Shown: positions 1 through 8,512, counted from the first letter of the stretch. The stretch is DNA of 64,000 bases from Verrucomicrobiota bacterium JB022 (GCA_030673845.1 JAUTCQ010000004.1:1-64000); one strand, 5' to 3'. Numbers and translations: made by a program. Notes: generated by a model from the sequence alone, not told the origin.

Positions 1-611
1 TAATACTCCCAAGCCTGACGCAGCTCTTCATTTGGTGCATCTTCTTCCTTCATCGGAGCCATTGGCATGGTTGCAGGCTCCGCGCCAGTGGCATCGGCAG
101 TGCGCGCACCAGAACCGGCTTCAAGGTAAGGAATCGCATCGCTGTCTTTGACGTTGTTGTCCCAACCGTTGCGGAACATTTGGCCGATGTTCACCATGCT
201 GACCGTTCCCACAGCTTTGATGCGACGATCATTAATGGCGGCATTGGCGGTATAACCCGCACCCGCACAGATCCCCATCGCACCAATGCGATCGTTGTCG
301 ACGTAATCCAGCGTGGTGAGGTAGTCAATCACGGCACTTACATCTTCCGTACGTACGTGTGGGTTTTCCAATTGGCGCGGATTACCGGTACTTTCACCTT
401 GATAAGACGCATCATAAGCAATGGCAACAAACCCGTGCTCTGCAAGTTTTTTTGCGTATGTACCTGCGGTTTGTTCTTTCACACCACCACCCGGGTGCGA
501 CACCACAATCGCCGGGTAACGCTTGGTCGCATCAAAATTTTCTGGGAAGTTGATCAGCCCAGCGAGTGTAATGTCCAGACCGTTGGTATTAGGAAAGTAG
601 ACTTTGTTCAT
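1..611 (-). CDS. alpha/beta hydrolase, dienelactone-hydrolase-like (partial, runs off left edge)
   Basis: The leftward frame opens with ATG at 609-611 (MNKVYFPN) and stays open to the edge, so about 203 N-terminal residues are visible. It has the alpha/beta-hydrolase layout: strand and oxyanion region with SHPGGG (about 38-43), then a nucleophile elbow GICAGAG (113-119) with Cys115 where most family members have Ser. A Cys nucleophile is typical of dienelactone hydrolase relatives. The acid and His of the triad lie beyond the window. Substrate cannot be told. GC and codon use are lower than in the genes right of 2.8 kb, matching the neighbouring reductase. Confidence 0.8.
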   Translation of the reverse strand, partial: MNKVYFPNTNGLDITLAGLINFPENFDATKRYPAIVVSHPGGGVKEQTAGTYAKKLAEHGFVAIAYDASYQGESTGNPRQLENPHVRTEDVSAVIDYLTTLDYVDNDRIGAMGICAGAGYTANAAINDRRIKAVGTVSMVNIGQMFRNGWDNNVKDSDAIPYLEAGSGARTADATGAEPATMPMAPMKEEDAPNEELRQAWEY

Positions 612-958
612 TTGGATTGCTCCTCAGTAGCGTACGTCATTGTCTTAGAAAGCTGTGCGCCAGTTCGCGGTTTGCTCCTGACTTGAAATCAGTATAGGCA
701 GATCATGGCGTGTAAGTTTGCCTAAAATGACGAGTTATTTGCCTGTTTTGTTTTTTATGCCTGAAATGATGAAATCAAAACGAGCACGAGTTCAACACAC
801 TGCACATAAAACAAATAACTTATTGATAATAATTAAATTTAAAATATCACTGTCTTTATACCGCACTGTGTAATTCAACAAAATCATTGTGTTAAATTTG
901 TACTCATGCGGCCAATCAGCGGTGCTTGTCGCCGTCAAAAATCGCAAAACAGGCAAAC
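612..958. other. AT-rich intergenic region with repeated operator-like motif
   Basis: No gene is supported here. It is the upstream region of the leftward hydrolase and contains similar units TGCCTAAAATGACGA (719-733), TGCCTGTTTTG (740-750) and TGCCTGAAATGATGA (758-772), spaced about 20 bases. Such spacing suggests binding sites for a regulator on one face of the DNA, but no regulator is adjacent. The rest is simple AT-rich sequence. Confidence 0.4.
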
Positions 959-992
959 AAAAAAACAATGGCCCTCATGATGAGAGCCATTG
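959..992 (-). terminator. Rho-independent terminator of the OYE reductase gene
   Basis: Inverted repeat with arms 966-977 and 981-992 (CAATGGCCCTCA against TGAGAGCCATTG, one G-T pair) and a three-base loop. On the minus strand it is followed by seven T residues (959-965), and it sits 28 bases past the reductase stop. Confidence 0.85.
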
Positions 993-1020
993 GCAGAACG
1001 TGACACAATTCGTGTTCAAA

Positions 1021-2154
1021 TTATGACTGAACAGGGAACCATCCCGGAGTGGACTTGATGATGTTCCATAACTTGGTCGGCACTTGCAGATCATCGGCGC
1101 TGTGAGACAAATCCAACGCAGCTCGAATCTCTTGGTCGCGGCCATCTTGAGCCATTTCGACCCAAGTCGGATTCATCACCAAACTGCGTCCGACCACCAC
1201 CAGCGGCATGCCTGTTTCAAGCACGTGACGCGCTTGATTCGGCGTACGCACCTCTCCTGCGGCCATGAGTGGCACGCGATCAGCCACACGGTCGATAAAG
1301 CGTTGCGCCGTGGTTTTTCCACTGGTGTCATCCTGAGATTGACCCGCAAGGATGTTGTACAGCGACGTATGCAAGTAATCGATATCGCCCGCTTGCGCCA
1401 AGGTTTCAGCCAGCGCCAGCGCGTCATCAATGCGTAACGCGCCCTCTCCTGGTTCTTCCGGCGAAATACGATACCCCAGCAAGAAAGGACGGCTTGCGTG
1501 TTCATCGATCACGCGGCGCACTTCACGCACGACTTCCAACGGGAAGCGCATGCGGTTTTCCAGTGAGCCTCCCCATTGGTCTTGACGTTGGTTAAAGAGC
1601 GGCGATAGGAAATTCTGAATCAAGAAACCATGCGCGCCGTGCAATTCAATACCATCAAATCCCGCTTCAATGGCTCGGCGTGTGGCTTGGCCAAAATCAT
1701 GGATCAGCTCGAAGATTTCGGCTTCGGTTAATTCACGACTTGCGAGTTTGCCATCGTTAAATGGCCCTTTCGGCGCGGCCATTGCACTGGCACTCACCAA
1801 CTCACCGTTCGGAATCAGGTCGGGAACCGCTTTGTTCCCGGCATGGAACAGTTGCAACACCGCGACTGCGCCGCCACTTTTGGCTGCATCCGCAAGCTTC
1901 GTTAAGCTGGGAATAAAGCGATCGTCATATGCTGCAAACTCATCCGTAAATCCAATCCCGCTCGGCTGAACGTGGCTGCATCCGGTCAACAGTAAACCCA
2001 CCCCTTGTGCACGCGCACGGTAGTAACGGAGTTCTTCGTCAGAAATGGTTTCATCCGCGTTGGACGACCATGTGGTCATCGGAGCCATGACAACTCGGTT
2101 GCGTAATGTCACACCATTTTTAAATGTAAATGGTTGGAATAATGGATCTTTCAT
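1021..2154 (-). CDS. NADH:flavin oxidoreductase / old yellow enzyme family alkene reductase
   Basis: The 377-residue product is a full-length (beta/alpha)8 FMN enzyme of the old yellow enzyme family, which reduces activated alkenes or nitro compounds with NAD(P)H. Visible motifs: LRNRVVMAPMTT (18-28) near the FMN site, the substrate-binding pair His172/His175 in ELHGAHGF, then SPLFNQRQDQWGG and the phosphate-binding region AAGEVRTPNQA and VVVGRSL near the C-terminus. It lies 46 bases downstream of the SDR gene on the same strand, so the two probably form one transcript ended by the terminator at 959-992. Composition is that of the low-GC left arm. The physiological substrate is not deducible. 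Confidence 0.9.
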   Translation of the reverse strand: MKDPLFQPFTFKNGVTLRNRVVMAPMTTWSSNADETISDEELRYYRARAQGVGLLLTGCSHVQPSGIGFTDEFAAYDDRFIPSLTKLADAAKSGGAVAVLQLFHAGNKAVPDLIPNGELVSASAMAAPKGPFNDGKLASRELTEAEIFELIHDFGQATRRAIEAGFDGIELHGAHGFLIQNFLSPLFNQRQDQWGGSLENRMRFPLEVVREVRRVIDEHASRPFLLGYRISPEEPGEGALRIDDALALAETLAQAGDIDYLHTSLYNILAGQSQDDTSGKTTAQRFIDRVADRVPLMAAGEVRTPNQARHVLETGMPLVVVGRSLVMNPTWVEMAQDGRDQEIRAALDLSHSADDLQVPTKLWNIIKSTPGWFPVQS

Positions 2155-2200
2155 GTGTATTCATTGCCTTTAAAAACATGGTATGTCTAACCCGCTCGGG

Positions 2201-3043
2201 TTAGTAATCGGTTGATGCCGTCAAGCTGGCAAACTGATGCGTCTCTTGGATTCGCGCCTCTAACGACGGCATCACGAAATCGATGGCATCATTGCCGATC
2301 AGCAATTGGCGTGGCTGCTTGTCTAAATCCACCACGCGAACGATGACTTCCGCCAATTTGGCCGGATCACCTTGTTGTTGGCCATCGGCGGCAGCCAGCA
2401 GCTCACGGGCATGACCATAAGGCTGATAATCGTCGATGCGAGTTTCACCATATTGCGCCGAGCGATCATTTAAGAACTCAGTGCGGAAAAAGCCCGGTTC
2501 AATCGCCGTCACTTGAATGCCCAGCGGCGCAACTTCATCGGCCAACGCCAATGTCATGCCTTCAACGGCGTATTTCGACGCGGAATAAAACGTGGCATTG
2601 GCGACGGCTTTCACGCCCGCAATCGAAGACGTATTCAGAATGCGCCCCTGTGCTTGCTTCCTCATGACCGGTAACACCGCACGCAATACATTCGCCATCC
2701 CAAACACATTGGTCGCAAATTGCATTTCAATTTGTTGTGACGAGGCTTCTTCAAAACGCCCCAGCAAGCAAAAACCGGCATTGTTGACCAGCACGTCGAT
2801 GCGGCCAAAGTGCCGCAAGGCCGCCTGCACCGCCACCTCGGCCTGTTCCGGGCGGGTCACATCCAGCGGCAGGGCAAGGAGCCGCTCCGGGTCGGCATCG
2901 AAGGTGTCGCGAATTTTTTGCGGGTTGCGCGCCGTTGCCACCACGGAGTCACCCGCCGCCAAAGCCTCCTGCACCAGCGCGGCGCCGATCCCGCGCGAAG
3001 CCCCTGTAATGAACCAGATACGTCGTAGGAGAGAGTCTTTCAT
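2201..3043 (-). CDS. short-chain dehydrogenase/reductase, compositionally chimeric
   Basis: A 280-residue classical SDR read from ATG 3043 (MKDSLLRR). An in-frame ATG at 3073 is possible but adds residues without family support. Visible: cofactor motif TGASRGIG (13-20), NNAG (87-90), a Ser at about 139-140, and the catalytic YSASK (Tyr153, Lys157). Such enzymes oxidise or reduce small alcohols and ketones with NAD(P). Codons for residues 1 to about 88 are GC-rich like the genes to the right. From about residue 92 on they are low-GC like the genes to the left, with the switch at the conserved NNAG codons (about 2770-2800). The frame is unbroken. Divergent from the AraC regulator at 3173. Confidence 0.88.
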   Translation of the reverse strand: MKDSLLRRIWFITGASRGIGAALVQEALAAGDSVVATARNPQKIRDTFDADPERLLALPLDVTRPEQAEVAVQAALRHFGRIDVLVNNAGFCLLGRFEEASSQQIEMQFATNVFGMANVLRAVLPVMRKQAQGRILNTSSIAGVKAVANATFYSASKYAVEGMTLALADEVAPLGIQVTAIEPGFFRTEFLNDRSAQYGETRIDDYQPYGHARELLAAADGQQQGDPAKLAEVIVRVVDLDKQPRQLLIGNDAIDFVMPSLEARIQETHQFASLTASTDY

Positions 3044-3172
3044 CACGCTACCCATCCTACCACAACGGCGCACGCCTTCGGTAGCCGGATGCTCCCCTTT
3101 GCTTGCCCAATCCTCTCAAAAAGTTGTGCCGCCCCCATTCCTCGCTAGGCTCGGTTCTCGGAGGAACCTGCC

Positions 3173-4081
3173 ATGGAACAACTCGTCGAGCTTCGTGATC
3201 TCATCAGCCGCCACTGCAGCGGCCCCGCCTACAAGCAACACCTGCCGCGCCTCTCGATGTACCGTGCCGAAGAGCCGACGCGGCCCACCTTCGGCATGTT
3301 CGAGCCGCGCCTCTGCGTGGTGGCCCAAGGCTGCAAGCACGTGATGCTGGGCGACCAGATCTACGAGTACAACGAGGCCAACTACCTCATCGCCTCGCTC
3401 GACCTGCCCGTGGCCGGCTGCGTCTGCGTCGCCAGCCACGAAAAGCCCTACCTGGCGATGAGCATCGCGCTCGATATCAGCACCCTCACGGCGCTCATCA
3501 GCGAGCTGCCGGAGCCGGAAGACGCGCCCAACCTCTCCGGCCTCTCCGTGACGCCCATCGATGCCGACTTGCTCGAACCGCTCATCCGCCTCATGCGCCT
3601 GCTCGATCGCCCAAGCGACATCCCCTTTCTGGCCCCGCTGGCCGAGCGCGAGATCCTTTACCGCCTCCTGACGGGCCCACAAGGCATGCACCTGCGCCAG
3701 ATCGCGCTGGGCGAAGGCCGCATGGCCCGCATCAGCCGCGCCATCGCCTGGATCCGCGAATACTACGACCGGCCCCTCGATATCGACCGCCTGACCGAGG
3801 TGGCCCACATGAGCCATTCGTCGTTCTTCCGCCACTTCAAGGCCGCAACATCGCTCAGCCCGCTGCAGTTCCAGAAAAACATCCGCCTGCAGGAGGCCCG
3901 CCGCCTGATGCTGGGCCAGCAGGGCGACGCCGCCAACATCGGGTTCCGCGTCGGTTACGAAAGCCCCTCGCAATTCAGCCGCGAATACAGCCGCATGTTT
4001 GGTGCCCCGCCCGCCCGCGACGCCGCCCGCCTCCGCGAAGCCCTGCAAGAGCTCGAGACCCCGCAGGCCATGGCGATGTAA
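3173..4081 (+). CDS. AraC family transcriptional regulator (AraC_N type)
   Basis: 302 residues. The N-terminal two thirds resemble the cupin-like AraC_N effector domain (RPTFGMFEPRLCVVAQG near residue 40), and the C-terminal part carries two helix-turn-helix motifs (about 205-285: RPLDIDRLTEVAHMSHSSFF and IGFRVGYESPSQFSREYSRM). The ATG is preceded at good spacing by GGAGG. It is divergent from the SDR gene 129 bases away, a very common arrangement in which this regulator class activates the neighbouring dehydrogenase. That regulatory link is inferred. Only the right-hand part of that SDR shares its composition. Confidence 0.92.
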   Translation: MEQLVELRDLISRHCSGPAYKQHLPRLSMYRAEEPTRPTFGMFEPRLCVVAQGCKHVMLGDQIYEYNEANYLIASLDLPVAGCVCVASHEKPYLAMSIALDISTLTALISELPEPEDAPNLSGLSVTPIDADLLEPLIRLMRLLDRPSDIPFLAPLAEREILYRLLTGPQGMHLRQIALGEGRMARISRAIAWIREYYDRPLDIDRLTEVAHMSHSSFFRHFKAATSLSPLQFQKNIRLQEARRLMLGQQGDAANIGFRVGYESPSQFSREYSRMFGAPPARDAARLREALQELETPQAMAM

Positions 4082-4082
4082 C

Positions 4083-5120
4083 TCACCGCCAGCGGCTCTT
4101 GATCTGCCAGAGGGCGCGGAGATCCTGAATGAGCTGGCGCAGCACATCGGGCGTGATAGACTGCTTCGGGTCGTCTCCGATGCCTTTGCGGGGCTGCAGG
4201 TGGGTCTCGACAATCACCCCGTCGGCCCCGTAGGCGATGGCGGCGAGGCTCGCGGCAGGCACGTATTTGGCCCGGCCGACGGCGTGCGATGGGTCGACCA
4301 CCACGGGCGCCCAACTCTTTTCCTTGAGCAGCGGCGTGATCGACTCGTCCGGATGGTTGCGGTAGCCGTCGAGCGCCGGCATGGTGCCGCGCGGGCAAAA
4401 GATCACGTTGGGATTGCCGCCGGCCACGATGTATTCGGCGGCAGAGATAAACTCGTCGATCGGGCCCATGTGGCGGCCACGCTTGAGCAATACCGGCGTG
4501 CCCTTGGCGTGCGTGTCCATGCCGATGCGGGCCAACAGGCTATAGTTGAGCGCATTGCGCGTGCCGATCTGGAGCAGGTCCACGCCCGCCTCCAATGCCA
4601 TCACGAGGTGCCGCTCTTCCATCACCTCGGCAATTACGGGCAGCCCTGTCTGCCGCCGAGCTTCCAGCAGGATTTCGAGGCTTTCGCCCGCGCCCTGAAA
4701 CGAGTGGGGCGAGGTGCGCGGCTTCCAGACACCGCCGCGGATTACGTGGGCGCCCGCTTCTTTCACTGCGGCCGCCGATTCGAGGAACAGCTGCGGCTCC
4801 TTCGGGTCGATCGTGCAATGGCCCGCCATCACGACCGGCTCTTCGCCCAGCACCACCGAGCCAACCCGCACCTTGTGGCTGGCGAGCGCGCTCTGGCGGT
4901 CCATCAGCTTGTAGACCGATTCGATCCGGTCCACACGCTCGATAAAGTCCAGCCCCAACAGGCGGTTGACCATCGTCTCGCTGCGTTCATCGCCAATGAT
5001 CGCGTAAACGTGGCGGTGCGCACCCTTGATCACCTGGATGTGGCACCCAAACTCCTCCACGATGCGCTGGACTTCGAGGAGCTGCGGATCGGTCAACTGC
5101 GGGGCTTTGGAAAGGATCAT
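4083..5120 (-). CDS. DAHP synthase-family protein (type I-beta, with ferredoxin-like N-terminal domain)
   Basis: 345 residues. An N-terminal ferredoxin-like regulatory domain (1 to about 75) precedes the DAHP synthase barrel, which condenses phosphoenolpyruvate and erythrose 4-phosphate at the entry to aromatic amino acid synthesis. Four metal-ligand positions are present: Cys102, His279 (DPSHAVGR), Glu305 (VETH) and Asp316/317. The substrate motif KPRTSPHSFQG (133-143) and LLKRG are kept. Some usually conserved stretches are altered: AGHCTID in place of AGPCxxE, and CPRGTMPALDGYRN in place of CERGIRTFE. It may therefore be a divergent paralogue. The stop lies 1 base from the end of the convergent AraC gene. 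A perfect hairpin abuts its start codon. Confidence 0.82.
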   Translation of the reverse strand: MILSKAPQLTDPQLLEVQRIVEEFGCHIQVIKGAHRHVYAIIGDERSETMVNRLLGLDFIERVDRIESVYKLMDRQSALASHKVRVGSVVLGEEPVVMAGHCTIDPKEPQLFLESAAAVKEAGAHVIRGGVWKPRTSPHSFQGAGESLEILLEARRQTGLPVIAEVMEERHLVMALEAGVDLLQIGTRNALNYSLLARIGMDTHAKGTPVLLKRGRHMGPIDEFISAAEYIVAGGNPNVIFCPRGTMPALDGYRNHPDESITPLLKEKSWAPVVVDPSHAVGRAKYVPAASLAAIAYGADGVIVETHLQPRKGIGDDPKQSITPDVLRQLIQDLRALWQIKSRWR

Positions 5121-5146
5121 GCACCCAGTTTAGGTGAACTGGGTGC
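5121..5146 (-). promoter_or_regulatory. perfect 10-bp inverted repeat abutting the DAHP synthase start codon
   Basis: GCACCCAGTT (5121-5130) and AACTGGGTGC (5137-5146) are exact reverse complements around a six-base loop, ending at the base before the ATG at 5120. It could be a repressor operator or an RNA hairpin controlling translation. No other clear ribosome binding site is seen in front of this gene. Confidence 0.55.
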
Positions 5147-5247
5147 CGAACTCAAAAGATTAATGAAACAGGAGCTAAAAGGAGGGAAACGCAGTGAGCG
5201 TGTCTTCTTTCGCTCTTGTTAGCTCCCGTTCCAAGGTCAGCTCAAAA

Positions 5248-7446
5248 CTATTCGGTGGAGTCGGGGATGTAGAGCCAGTGCGAATCTTCCTGCATCCATT
5301 CCTCTTCGACCCAGACCCATGCATTCAGCACGTGGCTGTAGAGCCAGGGAGCGGAATCGACCCAGAGCCAGCGGAGTTCGCTGCCTGCCCAGACGTAGCC
5401 GTCGACGATTTCCATGCCAGCCCAATAGGTGGGCGCAGGCACTTCGGGCGTAGGCTTGCCGCCTTGCACCGGGGTCACTGCATGCCAGTCGGTGCCAACC
5501 CGCAGCTCGTCGGCCAAGAATTCACCGACCGGGCGGTAGTAGGAATCGTTGCCCGCATGGAGCCCGAGGCCCTGCATGGCCACGTCGTTCGGCGTCACCA
5601 AGTCGCGCAAGGCCACATCGCGGATCGCGTCGCTGGCGTCTTCCTCCAGCAGGTTGCGCGGGTTGACCCAGAAAGTGGCCACGGTGCCGACCAGGTCGAC
5701 GACCTCGCCCACCATGTTGACCTCCTGATGCGCGGTGTAGGTGAGCCGCACCACGATGAAGGCTTGATCGGTAAACGCCGTCTCGTCGATAAAGTGCGTC
5801 GATTCGGAGTTGAACGACCACTGGTTGATCAGCTGATCCGAGAGGTTGCCGATCATCGCAGAAGTGTCAGTACCTGAGTCTCCCGAGAAGATATTGAGGC
5901 CGGCACCGCGCGGGTAGAGATTGTCACCCCAGGGGTAGCCGTTGGGATAAATGCTGGTGTCGGACCAGAGCGGGTTGCTGAGGTCGGTCGGCTCGCCGAC
6001 GCGCTGCCCGATGAACGACATATAGACGGTGTTACCCGGCTCGGCTGCGACCGGCTCCGAAAGAGTGCGGCGGACGTTGGTGTTGACGCCAGTATCACCC
6101 GAGACATACGCATGGCCGCCTGTCGTCGCGAGCGCATAACCGCCTTCGTCGGTATATTCGAGGCTAGCCTCTTGCACGGAGGCAAGTGGCTGTGGGCCCG
6201 GTTCAGCGGCCACCCATGGTCCGACCCAGCCCGTACCACCATCGAGCGAATTCACGACCAACTGCTGACCGGCAATGTAATCGAAGCCTTCGTAAGCGAG
6301 CAGGATCGACGGCACATCGACGCGTTCCGGAGCTTCCAGGCCCGTGCGATTCATGAAGAACCAGCTGCCGTTGCTCGTCATCGAACCTTCGGGGATGAAG
6401 ATCCAGCTATCGAGGTCCCAACTCCAGAACCACTCCGAATCGCTTTTTTCCAGCCAGCCTAGAAAGTTCTCACCGGTAGCCAATCGACTATTGACGAGCG
6501 GACGCCCGGCCCAGGTTTGCCCGCCAGTGTGGGGCGTCACCGCTTCCCACGAATCACCGATCCGCAGCTCGTCGAAGCTCAGCTCCGCGTGCGGGCGCAG
6601 GGCGTTGCTGTTGTTGGCTTCAAGCGCGATCACCGCAGGCTGGACGATCAGCGGATCGTCGCGCGAGGTCCAGTCGAACGTGACGGGTGGCTCGCTGAAG
6701 CGCGGCCCGGCCATGTTCGGGTCGATCCAGATCCGCACGCGGTCGCCATTCCAGCCACCCGCCCCGTGGGCTACTTGCATTACCACCAGGCGGGTTTCCT
6801 GGCCCGCGCCAAAGGGCACCGAGCTGCGGGCGTCACGGCGATCATCGCCATAAATATCTTCACCGGTGAAGCGCCAAACGTCGTCGGGGCGGTTGGAAAG
6901 GTTGCCGAGGAAAAGTTGCAGCAGGTCTTCGTCGTTCCAGCTGAGCAATCCAATACCAGCAGAACGCGGATAAAGGTTGTCGCCGTAGGGGTAATTGCCA
7001 CCGTAAACGGGGTTGTTGGGGTCGGCAGCTTCACCCGAGCGGCGGGCGAGAAATGAAATAAAGGTGTTCGTGCCGATCGCAGGCTCACGCACCGGGTTGG
7101 GCAGTGCTTCCAGGTCCACCTCTCGCTGGATCGCACTGTTGCTGCTCGCGCCAGTCAAAAAAAGGCTGCCGCCTTCGGTATGAAGGGTACGCTCACCATC
7201 GGTGTAAGACAGGCTCTCGGTCACAACCATCGCGCCACCAAAAGCGGGAGCAGCCATGCCCGTTCGAGCACTCCATGCTCCGGAAAAGCCGGTTCCACCG
7301 TCTTTCATAAGGGCTACGGTATCCGCCTCGTAGGCAAAAGGTTCATATACGTGAGGCTCGGCTCTCAGGCTCTCCAGGCCGAATGCGCAGCCTAATGAAA
7401 GCAACGTTGCTTTCTTCCACGCGGGTACATAAGGAGGGTAGGTCAT
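5248..7446 (-). CDS. large secreted protein made of two homologous repeats, unknown function
   Basis: 732 residues with no recognised enzyme motif. The N-terminus has a basic stretch and a hydrophobic segment (about 10-29, ending SLRAEP) that looks like a signal peptide. The body is an internal duplication. Unit 1 (about 33-368) and unit 2 (about 384-732) each start with YE-F-Y, then GGTG-GW/SGAW, share a long beta-rich middle with GDNLYPR-AG, contain FDELRIGDSWEAVTP (291-305) or ADELRVGTDWHAVTP, and end in a Trp/Tyr-rich segment (WSWDLDSWIFIPEG and WLYSHVLNAWVWVEEEW). The beta-rich units may be lectin-like and the Trp-rich tails may be surface modules. This is inference. No close neighbour suggests a pathway. 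Confidence 0.75.
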   Translation of the reverse strand: MTYPPYVPAWKKATLLSLGCAFGLESLRAEPHVYEPFAYEADTVALMKDGGTGFSGAWSARTGMAAPAFGGAMVVTESLSYTDGERTLHTEGGSLFLTGASSNSAIQREVDLEALPNPVREPAIGTNTFISFLARRSGEAADPNNPVYGGNYPYGDNLYPRSAGIGLLSWNDEDLLQLFLGNLSNRPDDVWRFTGEDIYGDDRRDARSSVPFGAGQETRLVVMQVAHGAGGWNGDRVRIWIDPNMAGPRFSEPPVTFDWTSRDDPLIVQPAVIALEANNSNALRPHAELSFDELRIGDSWEAVTPHTGGQTWAGRPLVNSRLATGENFLGWLEKSDSEWFWSWDLDSWIFIPEGSMTSNGSWFFMNRTGLEAPERVDVPSILLAYEGFDYIAGQQLVVNSLDGGTGWVGPWVAAEPGPQPLASVQEASLEYTDEGGYALATTGGHAYVSGDTGVNTNVRRTLSEPVAAEPGNTVYMSFIGQRVGEPTDLSNPLWSDTSIYPNGYPWGDNLYPRGAGLNIFSGDSGTDTSAMIGNLSDQLINQWSFNSESTHFIDETAFTDQAFIVVRLTYTAHQEVNMVGEVVDLVGTVATFWVNPRNLLEEDASDAIRDVALRDLVTPNDVAMQGLGLHAGNDSYYRPVGEFLADELRVGTDWHAVTPVQGGKPTPEVPAPTYWAGMEIVDGYVWAGSELRWLWVDSAPWLYSHVLNAWVWVEEEWMQEDSHWLYIPDSTE

Positions 7447-7567
7447 GTGAAGTAAGGAATTAGGGGATTAAGGGGGATCTGCCGCCAAAACGGTCCGGCG
7501 GTGCCGAAGTCCTTAGAGACGCTCCTTACGCTCGACAAGGCAAATCGATTTCAGGAAATAGATTACT

Positions 7568-8302
7568 TTATTTCATGAAAGGCACCTGCATCGCGGTGGG
7601 CATGGCGCATTGAGCCTCAAAATGATGCGCTTTTCCACCCGCCTTGAACTCCAGCTTGACGGCAGCCGCATGGAGTAACAGGCGCTTTTCGCCGTATTTT
7701 TTCGCAAACTCCCGATTGTAGCGAAAATCTCCATAAGTCGCGTCCCCCACGATGGGCAAGTGCCGGCTGGCGCACTGCACGCGTAGCTGGTGGGTACGCC
7801 CGGTGTGTGGCTGCAGCTCGATCAATGAAAGCAGGGGCTGCGTCTGGCTCTGCTTCAGCTGGCGGGCTTCGCAGAGCGCCGGCTCGCCCCGTGGGCTCGT
7901 GATGGTGCGCAACTGGCCTTGACGCGTCTGGGTCAGCAGCTTGTCGCTCCAGCGCTCCTGCGGGCGCGCGAGGCGCCCCTTGACCACCGCGAGGTAGGTT
8001 TTTTGTACATCGCGCCCGGCAAAGCGGGCCTTCACCTCCGCCGCCACCTGCGCATCGGTCGCGAGCAAAATCAGGCCGCTGGTGGGCGCATCGAGGCGGT
8101 TGAGCAAAAAGTAGCGTGCGCCGCCGTCCAGATACGCCTCGGCGGCCTCATCGTAGGGCAAGGTAAGCAGGGCCCCCTCGTCGGCCACACCGCCGTCATT
8201 GGGGTGAGAGCGTATGCCGGAGGGCTTTTCCAGCGCCAGCAGGCCGGCCGCGTGCTCCCGGATCAGTCGCACTTCCGGGTGTAAATGATCCGCCAGAGAC
8301 AT
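7568..8302 (-). CDS. RluA-family RNA pseudouridine synthase
   Basis: 244 residues from ATG 8302. Upstream in-frame ATGs reach 8425 but would run through the terminator hairpin at 8371-8406, so the shorter start is preferred. The catalytic motif is NRLDAPTSG (68-76) with Asp71, followed by the family signature LQPHTGRTHQLRVQ and IVGDATYG. There is no S4 RNA-binding domain, as in the small RluA/TruC-like members that modify 23S rRNA or tRNA. The exact target base cannot be told. It sits downstream of the tandem small RNA candidates, each of which ends in its own terminator, so it is probably transcribed separately. Confidence 0.9.
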   Translation of the reverse strand: MSLADHLHPEVRLIREHAAGLLALEKPSGIRSHPNDGGVADEGALLTLPYDEAAEAYLDGGARYFLLNRLDAPTSGLILLATDAQVAAEVKARFAGRDVQKTYLAVVKGRLARPQERWSDKLLTQTRQGQLRTITSPRGEPALCEARQLKQSQTQPLLSLIELQPHTGRTHQLRVQCASRHLPIVGDATYGDFRYNREFAKKYGEKRLLLHAAAVKLEFKAGGKAHHFEAQCAMPTAMQVPFMK

Positions 8303-8370
8303 GATGCCCCACCGTGCCGGACGCGCGGGCATTTGTCCACCCCTGCTCATCCGCAGCCCCAAAACCGGGC

Positions 8371-8406
8371 CAAAATAAAACCGCCCGGCATCCCAGCCGG
8401 GCGGTT
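8371..8406 (-). terminator. intrinsic terminator of small RNA candidate A
   Basis: Stem AACCGCCCGGC (8379-8389) pairs exactly with GCCGGGCGGTT (8396-8406) around a six-base loop. On the minus strand the stem is followed by TTTTATTTT (8371-8380 region). Confidence 0.85.
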
Positions 8407-8500
8407 TCCCCAAGTGCTTAACCAAACTACAAACTCTAACTGATTCTGAAAACTGCTGTCACTGTCCCTGTGTTATCTAAGACGGGAGTGGGTGGGGATT
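8371..8500 (-). ncRNA. candidate small RNA A (tandem pair, upstream limit uncertain)
   Basis: No protein gene fits. The segment has a conserved box TTGAACAA (minus strand, 8500-8507), a body, a 24-base core at 8412-8435 identical to copy B (it contains GGTTAAGCACTT on the minus strand) and then the strong terminator hairpin. The same order and spacing occur in copy B, while terminator stems and body sequence differ. This is the pattern of duplicated small RNA genes kept for their core. The transcription start is not resolved. The family is not recognised. Confidence 0.6.
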
Positions 8501-8512
8501 TGTTCAAAAGCC

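Noticed and set aside
180-686. A rightward 168-codon frame
   Set aside because: Antisense to the left-edge hydrolase, whose nucleophile elbow and codon use are convincing.
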